Part shown: positions 25,335 to 34,000 of the stretch, piece after piece
How positions within the stretch are numbered: the stretch's first letter is position 1
Layout: each line of letters begins with the position of its first letter
DNA from: an uncultured Chromatiaceae bacterium
GTDB taxonomy: Bacteria; Pseudomonadota; Gammaproteobacteria; Enterobacterales; Alteromonadaceae
DNA: 48,729 nt
Direction of reading: 5' to 3'
Assembly (NCBI GenBank): GCA_937978655.1
Contig: CALJUX010000087.1
Span: forward strand, 1-48,729
Position numbers and translations under genes: made by a program
Notes under the pieces: model-generated
What the model was told of the DNA's origin: nothing
Databases searched by the model: none
The model's input: the letters and a program-made list of their open reading frames with translations, nothing else

Positions 25335-26300
25335 CTATTTGATACCGACCATGTAAAGTTTAAACAGCGATAACATATCGTCTTTGGCTTTTGCGTCTTC
25401 CTTCCGGCCACTGGTACTGCGTGCAATAACCTTATCATAAGCCGCAATCAGCTCTTCAGGTGATGGAAAACAGTAGTCGTTTCGATTTGGGTTGGTACCA
25501 TCAAAAGCACCTTTGTAAGACGGATGACGTTCCCATAAAGCGCCAACAATAGCCGCAACGACGTATGACTCAAGTGTACTGCCTTTAATCAAAGTACCGA
25601 TGGACGTCGCCGGCAAATTAGTGCTTAGTACCTTAGCAGAGGTAGTATCAGTGATAACTGTACCGCGGTAAGTAGCCGGCATCAGCGTATTGTCTTTGTT
25701 ATACTCTGAAAAGCCTAAATTGGATGTTGAGTAGAAGGTTTTATTCAGGTTACTGGTTTTACTGACATTATAAACCATAACACCTGGTACACGTGAAAAC
25801 ACTTTCACTAATGCTTTATGGTCCCAGTCCCATTTACTTGCGGAATCCCACCAAAGCATTGATAAATCAGAAAACGGCAGTGGTGTAAATACGTATGTTT
25901 TTTTGGTTGTTGTTTTGCCCTTTACTGTGGTCGTTTCGGTACCTTCGGTACAAACTGCCAGTTTCTTCGCTTTCACTAAGTTGTAAGTACCCAACAAGTA
26001 CTTCACAAAATCCTCTGTGAAGGCATAACGGATATTATCCATTGTTGGCCAGCGTGGCCGCTCGTAAATTTTATTCGGCCCTTCAGTGACAGAAGCCACC
26101 TGAGAGCCGGAGTTACTCAGGCTTTCCTCGCCAGGCGCACAGTTTAATTTAACACAGCCCCAGGCATTGCCACTTTTAAGTGACATCGCAGCAGGTACCG
26201 AAACCGCTGTTGCCTGCAATAAAAATTTGCGGCGTGACAACGCTTTGGTGCTACTGCTCTGCGATTGGTGGTCATCCTGAACTTGGTTCTGTTGTTTCAT
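25335..26300 (-). CDS. Tat-exported protein of unknown function, first gene of the cassette
   Basis: 321 residues. The twin-arginine signal is plain: SRRKFLLQATAVSVPAAMSL with R23-R24. The mature part starts near CVKLNCAPGEE and is rich in Ser, Thr, Tyr and Trp (MLWWDSASKWDWDHKALVKV), with a C-terminal CFPSPEELIAAYDKVIA helix. I know no family for it. Tat export suggests it folds or takes a cofactor in the cytoplasm, so a cytoplasmic kinase or nucleotidyltransferase could modify it first. It is visibly AT-rich: bases 25681-25740 are 21 of 60 G+C versus 35 of 60 at 5161-5220. AGAGG lies 10 bases before the ATG. Confidence 0.75.
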   Translation of the reverse strand: MKQQNQVQDDHQSQSSSTKALSRRKFLLQATAVSVPAAMSLKSGNAWGCVKLNCAPGEESLSNSGSQVASVTEGPNKIYERPRWPTMDNIRYAFTEDFVKYLLGTYNLVKAKKLAVCTEGTETTTVKGKTTTKKTYVFTPLPFSDLSMLWWDSASKWDWDHKALVKVFSRVPGVMVYNVSKTSNLNKTFYSTSNLGFSEYNKDNTLMPATYRGTVITDTTSAKVLSTNLPATSIGTLIKGSTLESYVVAAIVGALWERHPSYKGAFDGTNPNRNDYCFPSPEELIAAYDKVIARSTSGRKEDAKAKDDMLSLFKLYMVGIK

Positions 26301-26468
26301 TATCGTGTTACCTCTGAGTCCGATTTGTCGGATATAGCAAATGGCACGCCAATTTTTTAAGTTATTGTTTTTAATGGTTTATTGCAATCCCATGCACAAC
26401 CTAAATTAGCGATTGTAAAACTAACTGACACTACGGCTGACCGACGCGTACAGCTAACTAGTGTACAC

Positions 26469-26482
26469 GGCAAAAAATTGCC
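26469..26482 (-). terminator. Weak hairpin between sbcB and the Tat-protein gene
   Basis: GGCAA/TTGCC with a 4-base loop, 34 bases past the sbcB stop on the minus strand. The loop itself is TTTT. A GTGTACAC palindrome adjoins it at 26461-26468. The rest of 26301-26515 shows no gene; it should contain the cassette promoter. Confidence 0.25.
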
Positions 26483-26515
26483 ATGCCAGTGCTGTTTCAA
26501 TAAGTTCTAAATCTG

Positions 26516-27949
26516 TTAAATACTGTTGATATAACCGAATAACTGCTTGAGCAGCAGCAACGCTTTCTCGTTGTCTTGTTGTGTTTCGGCACACTGCTCC
26601 AGCTCGAGGATAAATTCGTCCAAGGTGCGCGCCGGCTGCTCAGTACCAAATTGCAACCGGTCTTTGCAAAAGCGCTGCCATTGCGTTAACTCACTGTGAG
26701 ATAACGATTCCGGATAATTGCGGGCACGAAAACGAAACATCAGCTGATTTAACCGATCATCCTGAAATAGCGGCGGCTGTACCGCTAACTGGGCCGGTGT
26801 CAGCTGATGCACTTGCGGCAGTAGACGCCGGTCCTGTTCAGAAAGAAACCCCTGATACAAGCTATAATCCGGGTTTGCCGAGGCGGGGGCAGGTTGCTCA
26901 TTGCGATAAATCTCGTTGATCTGGCTCAGGATTTGTTGGTGTGCACTGCGCAACACCTCCAGATGACGCAGACACAAACCCCGGTCAATACCAAGTGCCG
27001 CGGCACGCTCAGCCGACAATGTCTTCGCCGGTGCTAACACCGGGCACTTATTCAGATGGACGAGCTTCAGCGCCGGCCGCACTTCATCCGGTGCTAATTC
27101 ACTGGACTTGGCATAGAGCCTGCGCTGCGCTTCTGTTGCAGTTAAGTCCAACAATATCGCCGGGTCCTGCTGCAGATTAAAACAAATCACAGCGTTTTTG
27201 TTGGTTGGATGAAAAGCCAGCGGCACCACCCAGCTGCAACAGCCTTGTTGCGCCGGGAATTTTGACGATACGTGCACTAAAGGCGTCAGTCCTGCGATAT
27301 CAATCAGACTGGACAGCGCCTGCTTTTGCCGGTGTTGCCACAGATAGTCAAAAAGCCGGGGTTGGGCCTGTTTGATTAACGCCGCCAGTGCAATAGTCGC
27401 ATAGACGTCGCTGCTGGCATCATGTGCGTGCTGATGACTGATGCCGTTGGCCTTGGTCAGCTCTTCAAGGCGGAAACTGGGCGAACCATCTTCTTTTAAC
27501 GGCCATTGGATCCCTTCGGGGCGCAGCGCATAACAGGCACGGACCACGTCAATCAGATCCCACCGGCTGTTGCCATGTTGCCATTCCCGGCCATAAGGGT
27601 CGATGTAGTTACGAAACAGCGTGTGACGGACCAGCTCGTCGTCAAACCTGACATTGTTATAACCAATCACACAGGTACCCGGCTGTGCCAGTTGTTCGTG
27701 CAACTGGCGGATAAATTCGACTTCCGGCAGACCTTGTTGCTGACACTTTTGTGGGGTGATGCCGGTGATCAGGACTGCTGCGGGGGCCGGCAGATAATCG
27801 GGAGCCAGCTGGCAATAGGCCATTTGCGGTGTACCTACAGGTTCCAGCGCTTGATTAGTGCGTACGCCGGCAAACTGGGCGATGCGGTCTTTTTTCGGAT
27901 CAGCGCCCCAGGTTTCAAGATCATAGAAATAGAAAGTTGCAGCGCTCAC
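26516..27949 (-). CDS. sbcB: Exodeoxyribonuclease I
   Basis: 477 residues against 475 in E. coli. Degrades single-stranded DNA 3'-5' in recombination and mismatch repair. DEDDh exonuclease motifs are present: YDLETWGADPKKDRIAQFAG with D10 and E12, IGYNNVRFDDE, and HAHDASSDVYATI with the catalytic histidine and aspartate. The first motif reads DLETWG where most orthologues have DYETFG, conservative at non-catalytic positions. The C-terminal SH3-like and helical domains are complete. It starts about 140 bases from the divergent endA gene. Confidence 0.95.
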   Translation of the reverse strand: MSAATFYFYDLETWGADPKKDRIAQFAGVRTNQALEPVGTPQMAYCQLAPDYLPAPAAVLITGITPQKCQQQGLPEVEFIRQLHEQLAQPGTCVIGYNNVRFDDELVRHTLFRNYIDPYGREWQHGNSRWDLIDVVRACYALRPEGIQWPLKEDGSPSFRLEELTKANGISHQHAHDASSDVYATIALAALIKQAQPRLFDYLWQHRQKQALSSLIDIAGLTPLVHVSSKFPAQQGCCSWVVPLAFHPTNKNAVICFNLQQDPAILLDLTATEAQRRLYAKSSELAPDEVRPALKLVHLNKCPVLAPAKTLSAERAAALGIDRGLCLRHLEVLRSAHQQILSQINEIYRNEQPAPASANPDYSLYQGFLSEQDRRLLPQVHQLTPAQLAVQPPLFQDDRLNQLMFRFRARNYPESLSHSELTQWQRFCKDRLQFGTEQPARTLDEFILELEQCAETQQDNEKALLLLKQLFGYINSI

Positions 27950-28091
27950 ACCAGCGTCCTTTTGACTGAACAGGCCATAGAAAAAATCGCGGCAGTATAA
28001 GCCAAAGCCTGAGGCTTAAAAAGCAGTAACTTTCTGTTATGCTGCGCGCCGGGCCTGCGGTTGGCCTGAAATTAGCAGTAAAGAGGTTGCG

Positions 28092-29024
28092 GTGTATTGC
28101 GGTAGAATTTTATTGATGTTGTCTCTGCTGATGCCGGTCTTTACCGTGGCGGCGGCACCGGCTGATTTTGATGCAGCTAAACGCTTAGCCCTGCGGATTT
28201 ATGCAGACGAGCCAACAGATTTTTATTGTGACTGCCCGATCCGCTGGGTCGGCGGCAAAGGCCAGCTTGACCTGAAGCGCTGCGGTTATCAGGTGCGTAA
28301 GAACGGCCCACGTGCCCAGAGAGTCGAATGGGAGCATGTCGTTCCGGCGCAACAATTTGGTGCCGCCAGAGCGTGCTGGAAAGCCGGCGGCCGTGAAGAA
28401 TGCGGCAACAAGGACAGCCGCTTTCGTGCCATGGAAGCGGATTTATTTAACCTTCGGCCGGCACTTGGCGAGGTCAACGGCGACCGGGCCCATTTTCGTT
28501 TTGCTGAACTGCCACAGACACTGCCACAACATGGCGCCTGTCCGGTTCGGATTGACTTCCGTCGCCAGCTGGCAGAGCCGCGGCCACAAGTCCGTGGTGA
28601 TATAGCGCGGATATATTTTTATATGGCCGACCGTTATCAGCTGACATTGTCCGCTGCCGAACAACAGTTATTTTTACGCTGGCATGATGAAGATCCGGTT
28701 GACCAGCGCGAGCTTGAGCTGATGCAGCGCACCGCTCAGCATATGGGTCATCAGAATGACTTCGTCAGTGGGGAGAAACGCTGGTATCCGGGGTACTTAT
28801 CAGCACAGCCACAGCCGGAAGACCACGCGACAACGCCGGTCCGCGTGACGGAACAGCAAGACCAGAACAGTGCGATGACTATTCGTGGCAATAATAAAAG
28901 CAAAAAGTATCATTTGCCGCATTGCAGCGGATATCAGCAGATAAAACCAGAAAACCAGCGGCTATTTGCCACCGAAACCGACGCGCTGCATGCCGGATTC
29001 AGCCGCGCCGGCAACTGTAAATAA
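28092..29024 (+). CDS. endA: Secreted endonuclease I with C-terminal zinc-ribbon-like extension
   Basis: 310 residues versus about 235 for E. coli EndA. A Sec signal ends near VAAA. The beta-beta-alpha-metal nuclease core has RVEWEHVVPA with catalytic H82, DLFNLRPALGEVNGDR with N120 and N129, and eight or so cysteines for periplasmic disulfides. The extra tail (about 255-310) carries IRGNNKSKKYHLPHCSGY and a closing AGNCK, the pattern of the short Ada-like or 'sunset' domain found on secreted nucleases. The GTG at 28092 follows AAAGAGG. Probably digests extracellular DNA for nutrients. Confidence 0.9.
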   Translation: MYCGRILLMLSLLMPVFTVAAAPADFDAAKRLALRIYADEPTDFYCDCPIRWVGGKGQLDLKRCGYQVRKNGPRAQRVEWEHVVPAQQFGAARACWKAGGREECGNKDSRFRAMEADLFNLRPALGEVNGDRAHFRFAELPQTLPQHGACPVRIDFRRQLAEPRPQVRGDIARIYFYMADRYQLTLSAAEQQLFLRWHDEDPVDQRELELMQRTAQHMGHQNDFVSGEKRWYPGYLSAQPQPEDHATTPVRVTEQQDQNSAMTIRGNNKSKKYHLPHCSGYQQIKPENQRLFATETDALHAGFSRAGNCK

Positions 29025-29036
29025 CAACAAATAACA

Positions 29037-29057
29037 ACGGCAGCGCAAGGCTGCCGT
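29037..29057. terminator. Bidirectional terminator between endA and the YdcH-like gene
   Basis: ACGGCAGC (29037-29044) and GCTGCCGT (29050-29057) form a perfect 8-bp stem, loop GCAAG. On the minus strand a T-rich run (TTGTTATTTGTTG) follows; on the plus strand GTGTG. Confidence 0.75.
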
Positions 29058-29065
29058 GTGTGTAA

Positions 29066-29305
29066 TCAGGCTTGCTGTAAACTCTGATACAGCTGGTCTT
29101 TAAGTTTTAGTCTTAATTTTTTACGCTGTTCCAGATAATCATCGGCAGCCGTTTCAGCACCTTGTTCCAGACGAAATACTTCGTGGTCAATATCATGGTA
29201 CTCGGCAAACAAGCGGGCAAAGTGGTGATCCGTGGTTTTCAGCTGATGAATTTTGTCACGAAACTCCGGGAACTCGTGGACTAAATCATGTTTTTCCAGA
29301 CTCAT
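29066..29305 (-). CDS. YdcH family (DUF465) small coiled-coil protein
   Basis: 79 residues, the normal size. It is almost entirely helical and charged, with the family pattern EFPEFRDKIHQLKTTDHHFA followed by LFAEYHDIDHEVFRLEQG and a Lys-rich end KKLRLKLKDQLYQ. Function is not established for the family; members are small cytoplasmic proteins. It stands alone, divergent from the isoaspartyl peptidase gene. Confidence 0.88.
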   Translation of the reverse strand: MSLEKHDLVHEFPEFRDKIHQLKTTDHHFARLFAEYHDIDHEVFRLEQGAETAADDYLEQRKKLRLKLKDQLYQSLQQA

Positions 29306-29462
29306 GTGTGTTTCCTTTGCGTCATTATCAACGAAACAAGCATATCCTGTTGTTATTCACCGGCCTTTGATCTGGCGCAATTGCCGGCAGTTTGGTCGCG
29401 AACACCGACAGCCGGCTGCTGGACTGACGTATGGTATTTCGAACTTTATCAGGAGTCCTGCA

Positions 29463-30485
29463 ATGATATTCCGTCAGAATAAAATGATCGCAGCCGCCAG
29501 CGTTGGCTGCCTGCTGTTGCTCAGCGAGGCCATCGCCGCGCCAATTGGTATTGTGATCCATGGCGGCGCCGGCACCATCTCCCGCGACAGTATGACCGCG
29601 GCGCAGCAAACCGCGTATGAAACGACGTTAAAACATGCCGTAGACCAGGGATATCAGGTGTTAGCAAAAGGCGGCAGCAGCCTCGATGCGGTCAGTGCCG
29701 CAGTGATAGTGCTGGAGGATTCACCATTGTTTAATGCCGGCAAAGGCGCGGTATATACCTTTGAGGGCAAACATGAGCTGGACGCCGCAATCATGCGCGG
29801 CGACAACAGAGCTGCCGGCGCCGTTGCCGGTGTGCGCACGGTGAAAAACCCAATCAAACTGGCGCGGGCCGTGATGGAGCATTCGGAGCATGTGTTGCTG
29901 GCTGGCAGCGGCGCCGAACAGTTTGCCCAAGCGCAGCAGCTGGAGCTGGTCGACAACAGTTATTTTGATACTGAGTTTCGGTATCAGGCACTACAAAAGG
30001 CGCTGAAAGCGCTGAATAAAACACCCCATCAGGCGCAGTTGCGGTTAAGCCCGTTGTTTCCGCTGGAGTGGAACGTTGGCACTGTTGGCGCGGTCGCCAT
30101 CGATAAAAATGGACTGTTAGCTGCCGCGACGTCCACTGGCGGCATGACGGCGAAACGGTACGGTCGCATCGGTGATGCCCCCTTGATTGGCGCCGGTACT
30201 TTTGCCGATAACCACAGCTGCGCCGTGTCGGCAACCGGTCACGGCGAGTTTTTTATCCGCTATCAGGTCGCCGGTGATATTTGTGCCCGGGTCCGCTATC
30301 AGGGGAAAACCGCGGCAGCGGCGGCCGACGAGGTGATGCAGGAATTAAAAACTGTCGGTGGCCTTGGCGGCGTGATTGTGGTTGACCACGACGGCAATCT
30401 GTCCTGGCATTTAAACGCCGAGGGCATGTACCGGGCGAAACGGCAACAAGGCAAAGCAGCCGAAGTGGCCATCTTTAAAGATTGA
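29463..30485 (+). CDS. iaaA: Secreted isoaspartyl peptidase / L-asparaginase (plant type)
   Basis: 340 residues. Ntn-hydrolase precursor that cleaves itself before T207 in EWNVG-TVGAVAID to make alpha and beta subunits; it hydrolyses isoaspartyl dipeptides and asparagine. Family marks: IVIHGGAGTISRD, GGSSLDAVSAAVIVLEDSP, LFNAGKGAVYT, and STGGMTAKRYGRIGDAPLIG. An N-terminal hydrophobic segment ending EAIAAP indicates export, which most cytoplasmic IaaA proteins lack. The ATG at 29463 has AGGAG 8 bases upstream. A terminator follows at 30528. Confidence 0.93.
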   Translation: MIFRQNKMIAAASVGCLLLLSEAIAAPIGIVIHGGAGTISRDSMTAAQQTAYETTLKHAVDQGYQVLAKGGSSLDAVSAAVIVLEDSPLFNAGKGAVYTFEGKHELDAAIMRGDNRAAGAVAGVRTVKNPIKLARAVMEHSEHVLLAGSGAEQFAQAQQLELVDNSYFDTEFRYQALQKALKALNKTPHQAQLRLSPLFPLEWNVGTVGAVAIDKNGLLAAATSTGGMTAKRYGRIGDAPLIGAGTFADNHSCAVSATGHGEFFIRYQVAGDICARVRYQGKTAAAAADEVMQELKTVGGLGGVIVVDHDGNLSWHLNAEGMYRAKRQQGKAAEVAIFKD

Positions 30486-30527
30486 TTTACCGCAACGCAT
30501 CCCGCTGAATTTGCACTAAGCTTGGGC

Positions 30528-30551
30528 GGAGGGGTTGTTAAAAGCCCCTTC
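30528..30551 (+). terminator. Terminator after the isoaspartyl peptidase gene
   Basis: GGAGGGGTT (30528-30536) pairs with AGCCCCTTC (30543-30551), 9 bp including two G-T wobbles, loop GTTAAA, followed by TTTCT. Confidence 0.55.
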
Positions 30552-30583
30552 TTTCTAACAGAAGTTTGATTCGGAGGGGATGC

Positions 30584-31003
30584 ATGAACTTATTAAAAGT
30601 GTCTGATCATATGAACCGCCATCCGGTGACGTTTAATCAGGATATGACACTGGAAGCCGCAGTTGACCGGCTGACCGATGCAGCGCAGCTCGGTGGTCCG
30701 GTTGTAGATTCTACCCACAAGGTTGTCGGCTTTTTGTCAGAACAGGACTGTCTGGCGCGGATGCTGCTCAGTTCTTACCATGACGAAGGTCTGGCGTATG
30801 TGCGCGACTTAATGCGCAAAGACGTGCTGACGGTGCATATGAACAGCGGCATCATTGAACTGGCGCAGCTGATGCTTGGTTTAAAGCCGAAAATATATCC
30901 GGTCGTTGATGATAACGGCGTGCTGCAAGGGGTGATTAGCCGCACCGACGTGCTGCGCGCAATTGATCAGGAACTGCATTCTCACTATCGCAAGGTCAGC
31001 TGA
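30584..31003 (+). CDS. Tandem CBS domain protein
   Basis: 139 residues made of two CBS motifs: VSDHMNRHPVTFNQDMTLEA to GFLSEQDCLARML (about 5-70) and VRDLMRKDVLTVHMNSGIIE to GVISRTDVLRAID (about 75-132). CBS pairs bind adenine nucleotides and act as energy or redox sensors. There is no effector domain, so it probably acts in trans. GGAGGGG directly precedes the ATG at 30584. No operon partner is evident; it is bounded by hairpins on both sides. Confidence 0.9.
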   Translation: MNLLKVSDHMNRHPVTFNQDMTLEAAVDRLTDAAQLGGPVVDSTHKVVGFLSEQDCLARMLLSSYHDEGLAYVRDLMRKDVLTVHMNSGIIELAQLMLGLKPKIYPVVDDNGVLQGVISRTDVLRAIDQELHSHYRKVS

Positions 31004-31033
31004 GCTACGGATTTTGCCGTTCAATTGCACCAT

Positions 31034-31050
31034 AGCCGGCACTGCCGGCT
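31034..31050 (+). terminator. Terminator after the CBS gene
   Basis: AGCCGGC (31034-31040) and GCCGGCT (31044-31050) form a perfect 7-bp stem with a 3-base loop, followed by TTGTCAGTTTGT. Confidence 0.6.
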
Positions 31051-31099
31051 TTGTCAGTTTGTGCTAGCATAGCCGCCTTCTTTTTACGGGGGTTGTGTT

Positions 31100-34000
31100 T
31101 TGTCTGAGTTATCTTCCGTCGCCAGCTTGCTGCCGGTCAGCGCCTTGTTGGACGCAGTACCTTTTTGTCTGAATAAAGATCAGTTCCGCCTGCGCCGCCT
31201 TGGCCGTGAACTGGTAAAGACCGCCGATCCGAAACGGCATGCGCAATTACATGCAGACATTATGCAGTCCCAACAAGCCCGCCAGAGTCGGGCTCAGGCG
31301 ATGCCCCGCATCAGTTACCCGCCAGAGTTGCCCGTCAGTGGCCGTAAAGATGATATTAAAGCCGCCATTGCCAGCCATCAGGTGGTCATTATCGCCGGTG
31401 AAACCGGTTCAGGTAAAACCACTCAAATTCCGAAAATATGTCTGGAGCTGGGCCGTGGCGTCGCCGGTGTGATTGGTCACACGCAGCCGCGACGGCTGGC
31501 GGCACGCAGCGTGGGGCAACGTCTGGCAGACGAGCTGGCGGTACCGCTGGGTCAGCAGGTCGGTTACAAAGTGCGCTTTGGCGACCACACGGGTGCCAAC
31601 ACGCTGGTGAAGCTGATGACCGACGGTATTTTGCTGGCAGAAATTCAGCAGGATAAATTCCTCAATCAATACGACACGATCATTATCGACGAAGCGCACG
31701 AGCGCAGCCTGAACATTGATTTCCTGCTCGGTTATTTTAAGCAGTTGCTGCCCAAGCGGCCGGATTTAAAACTGATTATTACCTCGGCGACTATCGATCC
31801 GCAGCGCTTTTCCCGGCATTTCTCCGACGCGCCGGTACTGGAAGTGTCCGGTCGCACCTACCCGGTGGAGGTGCGCTACCGGCCGGCGACTGAGATGGAC
31901 GACAAAGACGCCGATCAGCTGCAGGCCATCTTTGACGCCGTCGAAGAGCTTTACCGGGAGCCGCCCGGCGACATTCTGATTTTCTTAAACGGTGAGCGTG
32001 AAATTCGTGACACCGCCGATGCGCTGGAAAAATTAAAGCTGCCACACACTGAAGTGCTGCCACTGTATGCCCGCTTAAGCGCGGCCGAACAAAACCGTAT
32101 TTTCCAGAGTCATGCCGGCCGGCGTATCGTGCTGTCAACCAACGTAGCGGAAACCTCGTTAACAGTGCCGGGCATTCGTTATGTGATAGATCCCGGCACG
32201 GCACGTTTGTCGCGTTACAGCTATCGCTCCAAAGTACAGCAATTGCCGATTGAACCCGTCAGCCAGGCCAGCGCCAATCAGCGCAAAGGCCGCTGCGGCC
32301 GCGTTGCCGCCGGTATCTGTATCCGGCTTTACAGTGAAGACGATTTTAATAACCGTGATGCATTTACCGACCCTGAGATCCTGCGCACGAATCTCGCCTC
32401 GGTCATCCTGCAGATGCTGGCGCTTGGCCTGGGTGATATTCAGCACTTCCCGTTTTTGCAAAAACCGGACAGCCGGTTTATTAACGACGGCGTGCGGCTG
32501 CTCGATGAGCTTGGCGCGTTAAAAACTGAGCGTAAACAAGGTCTGCAGCTGACGCCACTTGGTAAACAGCTCAGCCGTCTGCCAATAGACCCGCGTCTGG
32601 CACGCATGGTGCTGGCTGGCGCCGAGCGTAACAGCCTCGACGAGCTGTTGGTGATCACTGCTGCATTGTCCATTCAGGACCCGCGGGAACGGCCGCTGGA
32701 TAAAAAGCAAAAAGCCGATGAACTGCATGGCCGTTTTGCCGATCCGGACTCTGATTTTGCCAGCTGGCTGAAGCTGTGGCGCTATTTGCAGGAACAGCAG
32801 GACAGCCTCAGCAACAACCAGTTCCGCCGGCTGTGTAAACAGGAATTGCTGAATTATCTGCGGGTACGCGAGTGGCAGGATTTATATGCGCAGTTGTCGC
32901 AGGTCTGTGATGAACTGGCATTGAAAAAGAACAGCAGTGCAGCGGACTACCAGAGTATTCACACAGCTATCCTGACCGGTCTGCTCGGCCAGATTGGCAG
33001 TAAAGACACCGAGGCCGATTATCTGGGCGCGCGGCAAAGCCGGTTTTATGTGTTTCCGGGCAGTCATTTGTTCAAGCGCAAGCCCAAATGGGTGATGAGC
33101 GCAGAACTGGTGGAAACCAGTAAGCTGTATGCCAGAACGGTCGCGAAGATTGAACCTGAATGGGTGGAGCCGCTGGCACAACATCTGGTCAGCCGCAGTT
33201 ACAGCGAACCGCACTGGGAGAAAAAGCGCGGGGCGGTGATGGCTTTTGAACAAGTCACTTTGTATGGCTTGATCATCGTCGGCAAACGCGCGGTGCAATA
33301 CAGCAAAATTGAACCCGAACTGTGCCATAAAATTTTTATCCGCGAAGCGCTGGTGAATCAGGAACTACGCTTAAACGAGCCATTTTTGCAACACAATGCC
33401 CGCCTGATCGATGAAATAACCGATCTGGAAGACAAATCACGCCGGCGTGACATTCTGGTTGACGAAGAGACACTGGTGGCATTTTATGCCGAAAAAGTGC
33501 CGGTGCATGCCAATAACCGCATCGACTTCCAAACCTGGTGGAAAGCGCAAAAGCAGCGGGATGCCAAGTACCTGAATTTTGATCCCGACATGCTCAAACG
33601 CCACGATGCGGAGCATATTACCGACGACAGTTATCCCGAATTCTGGCGCCAGGGCAATCTGCGGCTGCCGCTGGAGTATCATTTTTCACCGGGCGCACCG
33701 GATGATGGTGTCAGCTTATGTATTCCGCTGGCGTTGCTCAATCAGGTAGAAGAGCAGGGCTTTGACTGGCTTATTCCGGGCCTTCGCCATGAATTGTTAG
33801 TGGCACTGATTAAATGCCTGCCCAAAATGTACCGGCGTAATTTTGTGCCGGCGCCGAATTATGCCGACGCGTTATTACAGTCGGTCAGCCCAGACGATGG
33901 CGCTTTGTTGACAACCGTGGCACAGCGCTTAAAGCGGATGAGCGGCGTGACTATTCCTGAAGATGCCTGGGAACTCACTGAGTTGCCGCTGCACTTAAAA

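Noticed and set aside
21835..26300. Complete lasso-peptide biosynthesis cluster
   Set aside because: No asparagine-synthetase-like cyclase, leader protease or obvious precursor with the expected leader is present.
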